Positions 8,511 to 16,426 of a stretch of 25,851 bases of DNA are shown here, piece after piece (the stretch's first letter is position 1; the number at the start of each line of letters is the position of its first letter). This stretch comes from CAG-1782 sp964418255. Its GTDB lineage: Bacteria > Bacillota > Clostridia > Christensenellales > DTU072. Position numbers and translations under genes: made by a program. The stretch is from positions 1 to 25,851 of the forward strand of contig CAYQKV010000015.1 of NCBI GenBank assembly GCA_964418255.1, in the 5' to 3' direction. The notes below the pieces were generated by a model that was not told the DNA's origin, searched no databases, and worked only from the letters and a program-made list of their open reading frames with translations.

Positions 8511-8575
8511 TTATGCGGAAATTTACTCGCGGTCGAGATAAGCTCGACACGCGGATAAATTTTTTATCCGCATAA
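8511..8575. repeat. 65-bp palindromic repeat, copy 2
   Basis: This has the same TTATGCGG...CCGCATAA hairpin as 42-106, with inner stem GTCGAG-ATAAG-CTCGAC. It begins 22 bp after the Ca2+ ATPase stop codon. A short flank, TTCCGACCAATCGTT (8499-8513), is nearly the reverse complement of 531-545. Confidence 0.85.
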
Positions 8576-8705
8576 GTCGGACTTATAAGGAAGCGTCGCG
8601 TACCGTTCCGCTTAATATGCAAGTTCGTAAGAGGCAAGCCCCTTACTTATTCCCATATGGGCAAAAAGTGAAAAATGTGCTTTCCACTTTTTGAATATAA
8701 ATTAT
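8575..8705 (+). repeat. Dispersed intergenic module, copy 3
   Basis: AAGTCGGACTTATAAGGAAGC is followed by a variable arm (GTCGCGTACCGTTCCGC), then AAGTTCGTAAG, CCCCTTACTTATTCCCATATG and GGGC. The module ends with a CAAAAAGTG...CACTTTTTG hairpin that is the reverse complement of 351-382. It corresponds to the modules at 106-206 and 345-475. Confidence 0.75.
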
Positions 8706-8791
8706 TCCTTTTTATTTCTTTATTTAAGTTAATATTTAACCGAAGAGAAAAAATAAAATACAGATAATAAAAGTTTTTGTAAAAAGGGTGC

Positions 8792-8836
8792 GCGAGGGAG
8801 AAGAAACTTTTTGTCTAAAAAGGTTTTCTCCCTCGC
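8792..8836. repeat. Long hairpin repeat 1 (GCGAGGGAG type)
   Basis: GCGAGGGAGAAGAAACTTTTT pairs with AAAAAGGTTTTCTCCCTCGC around a short loop. It is a sibling of the hairpin at 8862-8908. Part of it, with the preceding TTTTTGTAAA flank, recurs inverted at about 232-275. There is no U-run, so a terminator role is uncertain. Confidence 0.75.
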
Positions 8837-8861
8837 AACTTTTTAATAAAAGATTTTAGAG

Positions 8862-8908
8862 TGCGAGAGGGGAGAAACTTTTTGCCGAAAAAGGTTTCCC
8901 CTCTCGCA
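8862..8908. repeat. Long hairpin repeat 2 (GCGAGAGGGG type), 3' of aroE
   Basis: TGCGAGAGGGGAGAAACTTTTT pairs almost perfectly with AAAAAGGTTTCCCCTCTCGCA. It starts 9 bp after the aroE stop codon on the minus strand and could protect or end the aro transcript. The sequence after the stem (ACTCTAAAATCTTTT) is not a canonical U-tract. The first 24 bases of the window match one arm of this hairpin. Confidence 0.75.
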
Positions 8909-8916
8909 ATCGCTAT

Positions 8917-9663
8917 TTAGAAAATAATATTTTTAGAAACGAATTCGGAGAGAGATTCGGGGAGTGAAGTGTTGAGGAAGAGTTCTTCGGCTTTTCTTGC
9001 CTGTTCGATGAGCATAAGCAAGCCGTTTGCGGCGGTTATGCCGTTTTTCTTGGCGTTTTTGACGAGAAGAGTTTCTTTCGGGTTATAGATACAATCGAAA
9101 ACGCCGTTTAAGCAAGGGAACTGCGAAACGTCCAAAGGAACGGCGTCGATTTTCGGGAACATTCCGACGGGGGTGGTGTTTATTATTACTTCGGTTTCCG
9201 TGCGTTCGTAGACGTTTTCGTAGTTTATCTCGCTGTTTCTGCCGACTTTAAGCACGGAGATTGCGCCGAGTTTTTCCGCGACGTACGCCGCGGTTCTGCT
9301 CGTTCCTCCCGTGCCGAGAATAAGCACGTTTTTCCCTTTTATCGCAATCCCCGCTTTCGCGAGAGCGAAAACCATACCGTCAACGTCGGTGTTGTAGCCG
9401 ATTATCCCGTTTTCCGTTTTCACAACGGTGTTTACCGCGCCTATTGCCGCCGCCGCGCCCCTTGTTTCGGTAAGGAACGGAATTATTTTTTGCTTATACG
9501 GAATCGTCACGTTGAACGCGACGGGTTCGCTTTGCTTGATAAAAGAGGCGAGCTCGCTTTCTTCTAATGGAAAAAGAGCATAGTCCTTTATGCCGAGCAA
9601 AGCGTGTATGGTCGGGGAAATCGAATGCCCGAGAGGATTGCCGATAAGTCCGTATTTTGCCAT
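8917..9663 (-). CDS. aroE: Shikimate dehydrogenase
   Basis: This 248-residue enzyme reduces 3-dehydroshikimate to shikimate with NADPH. The substrate pocket shows GHSISP (12-17), TIPYK with catalytic Lys57, Asn78, and GYNTD with Asp93. The Rossmann loop GTGGTS (117-122) is followed by an Arg-rich turn suited to the NADP phosphate. It is slightly shorter than the usual 270-290 residues but has every key residue. It begins 2 bp after the pheA stop codon and is the last gene of the aromatic operon. The ribosome site is weak (GAAGAG inside the pheA end), suggesting translational coupling. Confidence 0.93.
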   Translation of the reverse strand: MAKYGLIGNPLGHSISPTIHALLGIKDYALFPLEESELASFIKQSEPVAFNVTIPYKQKIIPFLTETRGAAAAIGAVNTVVKTENGIIGYNTDVDGMVFALAKAGIAIKGKNVLILGTGGTSRTAAYVAEKLGAISVLKVGRNSEINYENVYERTETEVIINTTPVGMFPKIDAVPLDVSQFPCLNGVFDCIYNPKETLLVKNAKKNGITAANGLLMLIEQARKAEELFLNTSLPESLSEFVSKNIIF

Positions 9664-9665
9664 AA

Positions 9666-10805
9666 TTACATTATCTCTTCGTAACCGCCGAGGAAGACGA
9701 ACCTGTCGCAGGTGTTGTCGAGTTCGGCAATGAGGTTAAGCACTTCGGGTCTTCTTATATCCGCGTCGAAGTCGAAGTAGAACGCGAACTCGAACGGGGA
9801 AGAACCGATGGGTCTCGATTCGAGTTTGGTAAGGTTTAATCCGAGCGTGGAGAAACGGTTAAGAAGCCTGTTCAGGCTACCCGTTTCGTGCGGAAGGTTC
9901 ACCATAACGGAGATTTTCTTCGCACCGTCGAAAATTTGCAGGCGTTTGGAAACCGCTATGAAACGAGTGTAGTTGTCGTCGTTGGTCTGAATTTCCGAAG
10001 CGAGAATTTTCAACCCGTATATTCCCGCGCAGTCGCGCGAAGAGATGCAGGCGACGGTTTTGTCCCCTCTTTCCGCTACTGATTTTGCGGCGAGAGCGGT
10101 GTTTTCGCAACGGGTGAGTTTTACGTTTTTGAAGTTTTTCAAAAATTCCGAGCATTGGTTTATCGCCTGTTCGTGGGAGACGATTTCGGTTATGTTTTCC
10201 ATAGTCGCGCCTTTGGGGGCGAGCAGGTAGTGTCCTACGCGAAGTTTTACCGAGCGAACGATATGGCAGTTATGTTTTTGCATAAGGTCGTAGACCGCGT
10301 CCACGCTTCCCGCCGTGCTGTTTTCAATCGGCAGTACGCCGTAAGCGCACAGTCCCTTTTCTACCGCGCCGAAAACCGCGTTCCAGTCGCGGAAATACAT
10401 TATGTCGGACAGCGAGAAGAGTTTTTCCGTCGCTTTTTGCGAATACGCGCCCGCTATTCCCTGGCACGCGACCGTTGCGGAAACGGGATATTTCGCGTCC
10501 GATTCGAGAGCTTGCAGAATTTTCGTTTTCGTCGGGGATTCCGCCGAACAAAAGTGCGACTGATACGCTTTCGACGTTGAGAAAAGCGTTTCGAAAACTT
10601 GCTTTGCGTACAGTTTTATGTCGTCGGGAAGCTCGCGCGTAACGCGGTTGAGAATACTTTTTTCCCGTTCGGTGTTTTCCACGGGGAGGCCGTTCGCTTT
10701 TTTCGCTTCGGCGACCGCTTCGGAAAGTTTCATTCGTTCAAGGTATGCTGCGGCGATTTTGTCGTCGCACGCGTCGATTTTCGTTCTGATTTCGCCCAAA
10801 GTCAT
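9666..10805 (-). CDS. pheA: Chorismate mutase / prephenate dehydratase (P-protein)
   Basis: This 379-residue bifunctional enzyme makes phenylpyruvate from chorismate. Residues 1-85 form an all-helical AroQ-type chorismate mutase (IRTKIDACDDKI, ERMKLSEAVAEAKK). The prephenate dehydratase domain runs from about 108 to 288, with PIENSTAGS (159-167) and the catalytic TRF motif (280-282). A C-terminal ACT domain (about 297-370) contains HETGSL (306-311) and ESRP (329-332), which in this family bind Phe for feedback inhibition. GGAG lies about 10 bases before the ATG. It follows aroC by 28 bp in the operon. Linking Phe-inhibited PheA with a Phe/Tyr-controlled leader gives two layers of control. Confidence 0.94.
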   Translation of the reverse strand: MTLGEIRTKIDACDDKIAAAYLERMKLSEAVAEAKKANGLPVENTEREKSILNRVTRELPDDIKLYAKQVFETLFSTSKAYQSHFCSAESPTKTKILQALESDAKYPVSATVACQGIAGAYSQKATEKLFSLSDIMYFRDWNAVFGAVEKGLCAYGVLPIENSTAGSVDAVYDLMQKHNCHIVRSVKLRVGHYLLAPKGATMENITEIVSHEQAINQCSEFLKNFKNVKLTRCENTALAAKSVAERGDKTVACISSRDCAGIYGLKILASEIQTNDDNYTRFIAVSKRLQIFDGAKKISVMVNLPHETGSLNRLLNRFSTLGLNLTKLESRPIGSSPFEFAFYFDFDADIRRPEVLNLIAELDNTCDRFVFLGGYEEIM

Positions 10806-10833
10806 TTTTTATATCTCCGTTTAGTTTTATTTT

Positions 10834-11913
10834 TTACAGTTTGTTTTCTTCTAAAAATTCGTCGAGAACGGCAAGAGCCACCGCGGCTCGGACTGCGGCG
10901 ACCGCCCTCGGAACTATGCACGCGTCGTGTCTGCCTTTGATTTCTATTACCGTATCTTCTCCGCTCTGTAAATTCACCGTTTTCTGCGGCAAACTTATCG
11001 ACGGCGTGGGTTTGACGGTTACGCGCAGGGTAATCGGCATACCGTTGGTTATTCCGCCGTTTATGCCTCCGTTATTGTTGGTTTCGGTTACCACTTTGCC
11101 GTTTTGAAAGACAAACGGGTCGTTCGCTTCGCTTCCGCGTTTTTCCGAAAAATCTTTACCTAAGCCGAACTCTACGCTTTTTATTGCGGGAACTGCGAAA
11201 AGGGAAACGCTTATCCGACCTTCCGTGCCGCCGTAAAGCGCGTCGCCAAGACCTATCGGAACGCCGTAAACGATACATTCTATCGCGCCGCCCACGCTGT
11301 CGCCGTCGCTTCGTGCCCGAATTACTTCTTCCGTCATTTCTTCGGTTTTGCTCAATGCGAAAAGTCCGTTTTTCTTCGCGTTTTCTATTTCTTCGGGAAA
11401 AATCGGAGCGTCGGAATAACTCTTGCCTTTTACTTTTCCGATTTCCGAAACGTACGCCTCGATTTTAACTCCTTTGCTTTCCAAAATTTGCAACGCGATA
11501 CCGCCGGCAATGCACATCGGCGCGGTCATTCTTCCCGAAAACCGTCCGCCTCCGGCAAGGTCGACTTTGTCTCCGTCTTTAACCGTCGCGACGTAGTCTG
11601 CGTGGGACGGTCGGGGCGTAAACTTGTATTTGTCGTAGTCGGACGAACGCTGGCAGGTGTTTTGTATAACCGCTTCCACTACGTCGCCGCTTATTTTTCC
11701 GTCGGCAATACCCTCGGTGAAAATCGCTTTGTCGGGTTCTTTTCTCGGGGTACTCCACGCGTTGAGACCGCTTTTTCGTTCGTCGAGAAATTCCTGAACG
11801 CGGGCGGCGTCGACAGCCGCGCCACGGGGTAGTCCTTTAATCCGGACGCCGATTTGCGGAGCGTGCGAAGCCCCGAAAATTTCTACGGATATTTTAGAGA
11901 ACGGATTGTACAT
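10834..11913 (-). CDS. aroC: Chorismate synthase
   Basis: This 359-residue enzyme converts EPSP to chorismate using reduced FMN. Family signatures are GASHAPQIG with His17 (more often GESHG in other lineages), RPSHAD (101-106), the glycine-rich NNNGGINGGITNG segment and RHDACIVPRAVAAV near the C terminus. The start is preceded by AGGAGG at 8 bases. The first 20 bases overlap the end of aroA, a sign of translational coupling. Length is normal. The GASHAP variation leaves the catalytic His in place, so activity is expected. Confidence 0.94.
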   Translation of the reverse strand: MYNPFSKISVEIFGASHAPQIGVRIKGLPRGAAVDAARVQEFLDERKSGLNAWSTPRKEPDKAIFTEGIADGKISGDVVEAVIQNTCQRSSDYDKYKFTPRPSHADYVATVKDGDKVDLAGGGRFSGRMTAPMCIAGGIALQILESKGVKIEAYVSEIGKVKGKSYSDAPIFPEEIENAKKNGLFALSKTEEMTEEVIRARSDGDSVGGAIECIVYGVPIGLGDALYGGTEGRISVSLFAVPAIKSVEFGLGKDFSEKRGSEANDPFVFQNGKVVTETNNNGGINGGITNGMPITLRVTVKPTPSISLPQKTVNLQSGEDTVIEIKGRHDACIVPRAVAAVRAAVALAVLDEFLEENKL

Positions 11914-13147
11914 CTACTATTCCTCCTGTTTTTTCGAAATCGGCGAAGAACGTCGGGTAAGATTTTGAGACGCACTCCGCGCCGATAAGCGTGGTATTTC
12001 CTTCGGCGACCGAAGCGGCTACCGCCGCCGCCATAGCTATTCTGTGGTCGTCGGGAAGGTTAAGAGTACAGCCTTTCGGCTTGCCGAGACCGATGATTTC
12101 TATTCTGTTTCCGTAATCGGTCGCTTTCGCGCCGAACGCCCCTAGCATTGACACGATTTCCGCGGCGCGGTCGCTTTCTTTTATTTTAAGCCGTTCCGTT
12201 CCCGTAAGCACGCTTTTCCCGTCGATACAGGCGGCGAGCACGCCCAGCGCGGGCGCGGCGTCGGGGCAGTTCTGTACGTCGAAAGTAAACGGCTTAGGAG
12301 CGCCTTTTTCTACGGTCACGGCGTTTTCGTTTTCGATTACGTTTGCGCCCGCTTTTTTAAGACAGTCGAGTATCGCCTTGTCCCCTTGCGTAGAGTTTAA
12401 GTTCAGCCCTTTGAGCGTGAATTTTCCCATCGCGCCGCAGACGGCGAAAAACGCCGCCGAACTCCAATCGCTTTCCACGGAAAATTTTTCGGGCGAGCGG
12501 TATTCTCCGCAAACGGTTATTTCGTTTTCCCCGAGTTTTACGTCTATTCCGAAAGACCGCATTACCGAAGCGGTTATATCGAGATAGTTTTTGCTTACGA
12601 TATTTCCTTCGGGAATTATTTTCCCGCCGCCTACAAGCGGCAGAGCGAGCATCAATCCCGTAATAAATTGCGAACTTACGCTCGCGTTAATCCGATATTC
12701 TCCTCCGCTTATTTTCCCCCCGAGGGATAGAGGAAGGCGGGACGAAGAAAATTTCGCGCCGTGGCGGGTAAGCTCGGAAACAAGGTCGCCTATCGGACGG
12801 GAAGCGAGCCGTTCTGTACCCGAAAATAGCGTTTCTACTCCCAAAGCGGCGACTACGGGAAGCATAAACCGCAAAGTCGAACCGCTCGCGCCTACGTAAA
12901 GTTCGGCGGAAAGAGGCAAAAAAGAGGCGGGCGAAACCAAAATGCCTTCGTCCGTTTCTATAACGCTTTTCCCGAGGCGGCGTAAACACTCGCAGGTTGC
13001 GGAAACGTCGTCGCCGACGAATCTACCTTTAAGCAGGCAGGGTTTATCGGCGAAAGCCGCGGCTATAAGCGCGCGGTGAGCGACGGATTTCGACGCGGGT
13101 AATTCGATTTCGCCCGTCGGTAGCGAGGGGGTTATTACGACGTTCAT
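11894..13147 (-). CDS. aroA: EPSP synthase (3-phosphoshikimate 1-carboxyvinyltransferase)
   Basis: This 417-residue enzyme joins shikimate-3-phosphate and PEP. Motifs include LPASKSVAHRAL (16-27, Lys20), GASGSTLRF (86-94, the PEP loop), RLASRPIG, SSQFITGLMLALP, the catalytic Asp in PDAAPALGVLAA, KESDRA, and DDHRIAMA. The loop glycine equivalent to E. coli Gly96 is kept, while the position equivalent to Pro101 appears to be Phe in this alignment by eye. Its ATG overlaps the aroB stop as ATGA. Length matches the family. Substrate supply needs a shikimate kinase, which is not in this window. Confidence 0.94.
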   Translation of the reverse strand: MNVVITPSLPTGEIELPASKSVAHRALIAAAFADKPCLLKGRFVGDDVSATCECLRRLGKSVIETDEGILVSPASFLPLSAELYVGASGSTLRFMLPVVAALGVETLFSGTERLASRPIGDLVSELTRHGAKFSSSRLPLSLGGKISGGEYRINASVSSQFITGLMLALPLVGGGKIIPEGNIVSKNYLDITASVMRSFGIDVKLGENEITVCGEYRSPEKFSVESDWSSAAFFAVCGAMGKFTLKGLNLNSTQGDKAILDCLKKAGANVIENENAVTVEKGAPKPFTFDVQNCPDAAPALGVLAACIDGKSVLTGTERLKIKESDRAAEIVSMLGAFGAKATDYGNRIEIIGLGKPKGCTLNLPDDHRIAMAAAVAASVAEGNTTLIGAECVSKSYPTFFADFEKTGGIVDVQSVL

Positions 13148-14190
13148 TTTATGTATTCTCCGAATTCTTCGAGGGTCATTTTCGTTATGCGGCAGTCGCC
13201 GATTGCCTTAATCGTGACGACGTTTATCCCGCCGTTGTGTTTTTTCTTGTCGGACGAGGCGGCTTTTGCGAGGTCGCAAGCCGGATAAAGAGGGTCTCTA
13301 CTTAGTCCGCAGGAAGAAAGCATAGAAAGAATTTCTTCGCAGTCGTTTTCGGATAATTCTCCGCATTTACGGCTTGCTTTTGCCATAACTTTAATTCCCG
13401 CGGCGACGGCTTCGCCGTGAGGAACGGAATAGGAAGAAAGTTTTTCTTCGGCGTGACCTACGGTGTGTCCGAGATTGAGTAGTTGTCTCGGTCCGCTTTC
13501 TTTTTCGTCGAGTTCGACGATTTTCGCTTTGTACGACGCGCATAGAGAGCAGAATTTTTCGAGGTTGTCGGAATTAAGCCCGTCTTTTAGAATTTCAGCT
13601 ATTTTTTCGCCGCAAAGAACGGCGTATTTAACTCCCTCTCCCAGTCCGTTTTTCCATTCTTTTTCGGGGAGAGTGGATAAAACGTCGGGGTCGAAGAAAA
13701 CGCCCGCAGGTTGGCAGAACGCGCCTATCAGGTTTTTACCCGCGTCTATGTCCGCGCCCGTTTTTCCGCCGATGGAAGAGTCTATCGCGGCGAGAAGGCT
13801 CGTGGGAACCTGAACGTAGCGGATTCCGCGCATATAACACGCCGCGGCAAAGCCCGTAATGTCCCCGACGACGCCGCCGCCGAGGGCGACGAACGCGTCG
13901 TCGCGGCAAAAACCGAGGCTTGCCGCGACGTTGAGTATTTTTCCGAAAGTATCGAGGGTTTTACTCTTTTCTCCCGCTTCGAAAGTCAGAGTTTTTACGT
14001 CGAAACCCGCGTTTAATAAAGATTTCCGCGCCGTCGCCAGATAAAGAGGCGCGACGACAGAGTCGCTTACTATAAGTATTTTTTCCGTTTTGGGAAGAAG
14101 CGGACGGCATTTTTCTCCGATTTTTTGCAAAATTCCGCGGGAAATTTCGATTTTATAGCCGTTTTCCACCTTTACGTCTATTACGCTCAT
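13144..14190 (-). CDS. aroB: 3-dehydroquinate synthase
   Basis: This 348-residue NAD- and metal-dependent enzyme converts DAHP to 3-dehydroquinate. It shows GGGVVGD (104-110), TSLLAAIDSSIGGKTG (130-145) and GKNLIG. The likely Zn ligands are Glu185, His242 (in LGHTVGHA) and His258, with the 16-residue spacing between the histidines seen in the family. The reading frame stays open upstream to 14382, but that part lies inside tyrA and looks unlike any DHQ synthase. ATG at 14190 has AGGAGG seven bases ahead and overlaps the tyrA stop as ATGA, so it is chosen. Confidence 0.94.
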   Translation of the reverse strand: MSVIDVKVENGYKIEISRGILQKIGEKCRPLLPKTEKILIVSDSVVAPLYLATARKSLLNAGFDVKTLTFEAGEKSKTLDTFGKILNVAASLGFCRDDAFVALGGGVVGDITGFAAACYMRGIRYVQVPTSLLAAIDSSIGGKTGADIDAGKNLIGAFCQPAGVFFDPDVLSTLPEKEWKNGLGEGVKYAVLCGEKIAEILKDGLNSDNLEKFCSLCASYKAKIVELDEKESGPRQLLNLGHTVGHAEEKLSSYSVPHGEAVAAGIKVMAKASRKCGELSENDCEEILSMLSSCGLSRDPLYPACDLAKAASSDKKKHNGGINVVTIKAIGDCRITKMTLEEFGEYIK

Positions 14191-15050
14191 TTGTCCTCCT
14201 TGCGCTTTTCCCGTATCGCGTTTTCCGCTTTTGCTTTCGCTTCCACGCCTTCTTGTAAAAGCTCGCGGAGTTTCTCCGCGTCTTTTGTTTCGATTGCCTT
14301 TTTGTATTCGGCGAGGTTGTTGATAAGTTCGCCGATACGCGCGGACAGGTTGTCCGAGTTGTCGAGAAAAAGTTCCGTCCACATATCCGGGTTAAGGCGC
14401 GCTACGCGCGTAAGGTCGCGGAAACTTCCCGCGCTGAACCCCGCGTGACGGGAAGACAGCGGGTTTTTGACAAAGGACGAGGATACGACGTGGGCGAGCT
14501 GAGAGGTGTAAGAAATCATTTCGTCGTGTTCTTCCGCCGAAGCGAGAACCGACCCTTCGCAACCGACCGCCTTGAAAAAGCCTTTTACCTTTTCGAAATC
14601 TCTTATGCCCGAGTGAACGGGGGTGAGAATGACGAAAGAATGTTCGAAAAGTCTGACGGTGGAGTGTTCTATTCCGCTGAATTCCCTGCCCGCCATCGGG
14701 TGCGCGCCGATAAAACCTATATCGGGAAAAGAAGAACGGAGTTCTTCCATTTTCGCGACGACCGCGCGCTTATTGCCGCAACAGTCGGTCACCGTCGCGC
14801 CTTTTTTGAGTTTCGGACAGATTTCGGGCAGGAGTTTAACCGCCGTGCGCGGGTTAATAGCAAGGACGACGAGGTCGCATTCGGCGAGTTTTTCGTCGTC
14901 GAGAACGTCGCTAATCGCGCCGAGCATTTTCGCTTTGAGAACGGCGGACGCGTCGACGTCATAGCCGTAAACGGTGAAATCGGTTTTCGTAAGCGCGGCG
15001 CGCCCGAGCGAACCGCCGATTAGACCGAGACCGTAAAGAGCGATTTTCAT
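14187..15050 (-). CDS. tyrA: Prephenate dehydrogenase
   Basis: This 287-residue enzyme makes 4-hydroxyphenylpyruvate from prephenate. The N-terminal Rossmann motif GLGLIGGS (7-14) and following Asp31 suit NAD. HPMAGRE (117-123) and SQLAHV (183-188) form the helical catalytic domain. There is no C-terminal ACT domain; the tail is a charged helix. Tyr control may therefore act through the operon leader or on DAHP synthase rather than on this enzyme. It begins 13 bp after aroF with AGGAGG upstream. Confidence 0.92.
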   Translation of the reverse strand: MKIALYGLGLIGGSLGRAALTKTDFTVYGYDVDASAVLKAKMLGAISDVLDDEKLAECDLVVLAINPRTAVKLLPEICPKLKKGATVTDCCGNKRAVVAKMEELRSSFPDIGFIGAHPMAGREFSGIEHSTVRLFEHSFVILTPVHSGIRDFEKVKGFFKAVGCEGSVLASAEEHDEMISYTSQLAHVVSSSFVKNPLSSRHAGFSAGSFRDLTRVARLNPDMWTELFLDNSDNLSARIGELINNLAEYKKAIETKDAEKLRELLQEGVEAKAKAENAIREKRKEDK

Positions 15051-15063
15051 ATGCCCTCCTTAT

Positions 15064-16077
15064 TTAATCGAGTTTTTTTCCTACGACGGGGAGCATAAAT
15101 TCCACCGCGTTCATAACTTCTTCGAACTGGTCGGGACGGAGAGACTGCGCGCCGTCGCACAGGGCGTGCGGCGGGTCGTTGTGAACTTCTATTATAAGTC
15201 CGTCCGCGCCCGCGCCCACCGAGGCGAGAGACATAGGACGAACGAGGCGGGAAAGCCCCGAAGCGTGGCTCGGGTCGACGATGACGGGAAGATGGGTTTT
15301 CTCTTTGAGAAGAGGTATCGCCGAAAGGTCAAGCGTGTTGCGGGTGTAGGTTTCGTAAGTGCGGATACCGCGTTCGCAGAGGATAATTCGTTCGTTGCCT
15401 TCGCTCATAATGTATTCCGCCGCCATAAGCCATTCTTCCATCGTCGCGGCGAGTCCGCGTTTGAGAAGTATGGGTTTGTCCGTTCTGCCGACCGCTTTGA
15501 GAAGGTCGAAGTTCTGCATATTGCGCGCGCCGATTTGGATTACGTCCACGTCCTTGAAATCGGGAAGGTGGGTTTCGCTCATAAGTTCGGTAACTACGGG
15601 CATACCCGTTTCTTTGCCGACGGCGAGAAGAATTTCCAACCCCTTGACGCCGAGACCCTGAAACGCGTAAGGTGAAGTTCTCGGTTTGAACGCGCCTCCG
15701 CGAAGGCACGCCGCGCCCGCTTTTTTGACGGCTTTTGCAATGGAGAGAACCTGTTCGTAACTTTCAACAGAGCAGGGACCGGCGATAACGGTGAAGTTGT
15801 CGCCGCCGAACTTGTGCCCGCCCACGTCCACTATCGTGTCGTCGGGGTGGAACTTGCGGTTCGCGTTTTTATAAGGTTCCTGAATACGGGTGACGGATTC
15901 TACCATATCGAGAGACCGAAGAAGGTCGATGTCGACTTTTGACGTGTCTCCGACGAGACCGACGACGACGGCGTTGTCTCCGCGGCTGACGTGAGAACTC
16001 AATCCGAGGGATTTAACCCATTCGAGAAGGTTGTCGAGCTGTTTTTTGTCGTAACCGTTTTTTATCGTAACAATCAT
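15064..16077 (-). CDS. aroF: DAHP synthase, type Iβ with N-terminal ferredoxin-like domain
   Basis: This 337-residue enzyme condenses PEP and erythrose-4-phosphate, the first step of the shikimate pathway. Residues 1-65 form the ferredoxin-like (FL) domain that in Thermotoga-type enzymes carries Tyr/Phe feedback inhibition. The barrel has AGPCSVES (99-106, Cys102), KPRTSPYAFQG (131-141), LKRG (205-208), DPSHASG (268-274, His271), Glu297 and Asp308; Cys, His, Glu and Asp are the expected metal ligands. It is first in the operon, just after the attenuator terminator, with AAGGAAG before the start. It is also called aroG or aroA in some organisms. Confidence 0.93.
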   Translation of the reverse strand: MIVTIKNGYDKKQLDNLLEWVKSLGLSSHVSRGDNAVVVGLVGDTSKVDIDLLRSLDMVESVTRIQEPYKNANRKFHPDDTIVDVGGHKFGGDNFTVIAGPCSVESYEQVLSIAKAVKKAGAACLRGGAFKPRTSPYAFQGLGVKGLEILLAVGKETGMPVVTELMSETHLPDFKDVDVIQIGARNMQNFDLLKAVGRTDKPILLKRGLAATMEEWLMAAEYIMSEGNERIILCERGIRTYETYTRNTLDLSAIPLLKEKTHLPVIVDPSHASGLSRLVRPMSLASVGAGADGLIIEVHNDPPHALCDGAQSLRPDQFEEVMNAVEFMLPVVGKKLD

Positions 16078-16111
16078 AATGCCACTTCCTTTTTTATTGT
16101 ATTTTTAACGT

Positions 16112-16140
16112 AAAAAAGCGACCGCGTTTTGTGCGGTCGC
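16112..16140 (-). terminator. Attenuator terminator of the aro operon
   Basis: On the minus strand GCGACCGC-ACAAAAC-GCGGTCGC forms a perfect 8-bp stem (16118-16140), followed by six T residues (complement of 16112-16117). It lies between the Phe/Tyr leader peptide and the DAHP synthase gene. Its 5' arm (GACCGCAC, complement of 16131-16138) can pair instead with GUGCGGUU just after the leader stop codon (complement of 16185-16192). Confidence 0.9.
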
Positions 16141-16184
16141 TTACTCTTGCGTTTCGTTTATATTTTGCTTTACGCCAAGTTTTT

Positions 16185-16192
16185 AACCGCAC
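16185..16192 (-). promoter_or_regulatory. Antiterminator strand next to the leader stop codon
   Basis: On the minus strand GTGCGGTT begins at the last base of the TAG stop codon of the leader peptide. It is complementary over 8 bp (one G-U pair) to GACCGCAC in the terminator's 5' arm. A ribosome paused at the stop codon would cover it and favour termination. A ribosome stalled earlier at Phe or Tyr codons would leave it free to pair. Confidence 0.75.
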
Positions 16193-16263
16193 TAAAATTG
16201 ACTGCTAATAAAGTAGTAGCCGTAAAAGTATCCGTTAAAATAAAACTTTCTTGCGTTGGTCAT
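16192..16263 (-). CDS. Phe/Tyr leader peptide of the aro operon
   Basis: This is a 23-codon open frame, ATG to TAG, too short for usual gene calls. Phe lies at positions 7, 9, 13, 18 and 23 and Tyr at 8, 12, 14, 16 and 17, including the dense run KFYFNGYFYGYYF. There is no Trp. Ten aromatic residues of 23, upstream of a terminator and of pheA and tyrA, is the hallmark of ribosome-mediated attenuation. Low charged tRNA-Phe or tRNA-Tyr would stall the ribosome, free the antiterminator strand and allow transcription of the operon. The TATAAT box ends six bases before the ATG, so the mRNA may start at the A of the start codon (leaderless). The only upstream ribosome-site candidate, GAGG, would lie outside the transcript. 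Confidence 0.9.
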   Translation of the reverse strand: MTNARKFYFNGYFYGYYFISSQF

Positions 16264-16269
16264 ACCTCA

Positions 16270-16298
16270 ATTATATAAAAGCGGTTTTTCTTTGTCAA
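16270..16298 (-). promoter_or_regulatory. Promoter of the aro operon leader
   Basis: TTGACA (16293-16298) and TATAAT (16270-16275) on the minus strand are both consensus hexamers with a 17-bp spacer. The predicted transcription start is near 16263, at the leader peptide ATG. Confidence 0.9.
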
Positions 16299-16426
16299 CA
16301 AATTTTTTTTTCGCGCCGAAAAATTTTTATGTTTTTTTTACAGATAAAGTAACCGCGGGATTGCGGTAGTCGGTTTCTTAACGAGACATTGAATGCGAGC
16401 CGGAGGGCGGGTGGCGGGAATATTTG

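Noticed and set aside
14191..14382. N-terminal extension of 3-dehydroquinate synthase
   Set aside because: The extra 64 residues fall within tyrA and are basic and unlike the family. The internal ATG at 14190 has an AGGAGG site and the usual start of the fold.
16112..16263. T-box riboswitch upstream of the aro operon
   Set aside because: There is no AGGGUGGNACCGCG-type T-box bulge and no specifier stem. The Phe/Tyr-rich reading frame explains the leader better.
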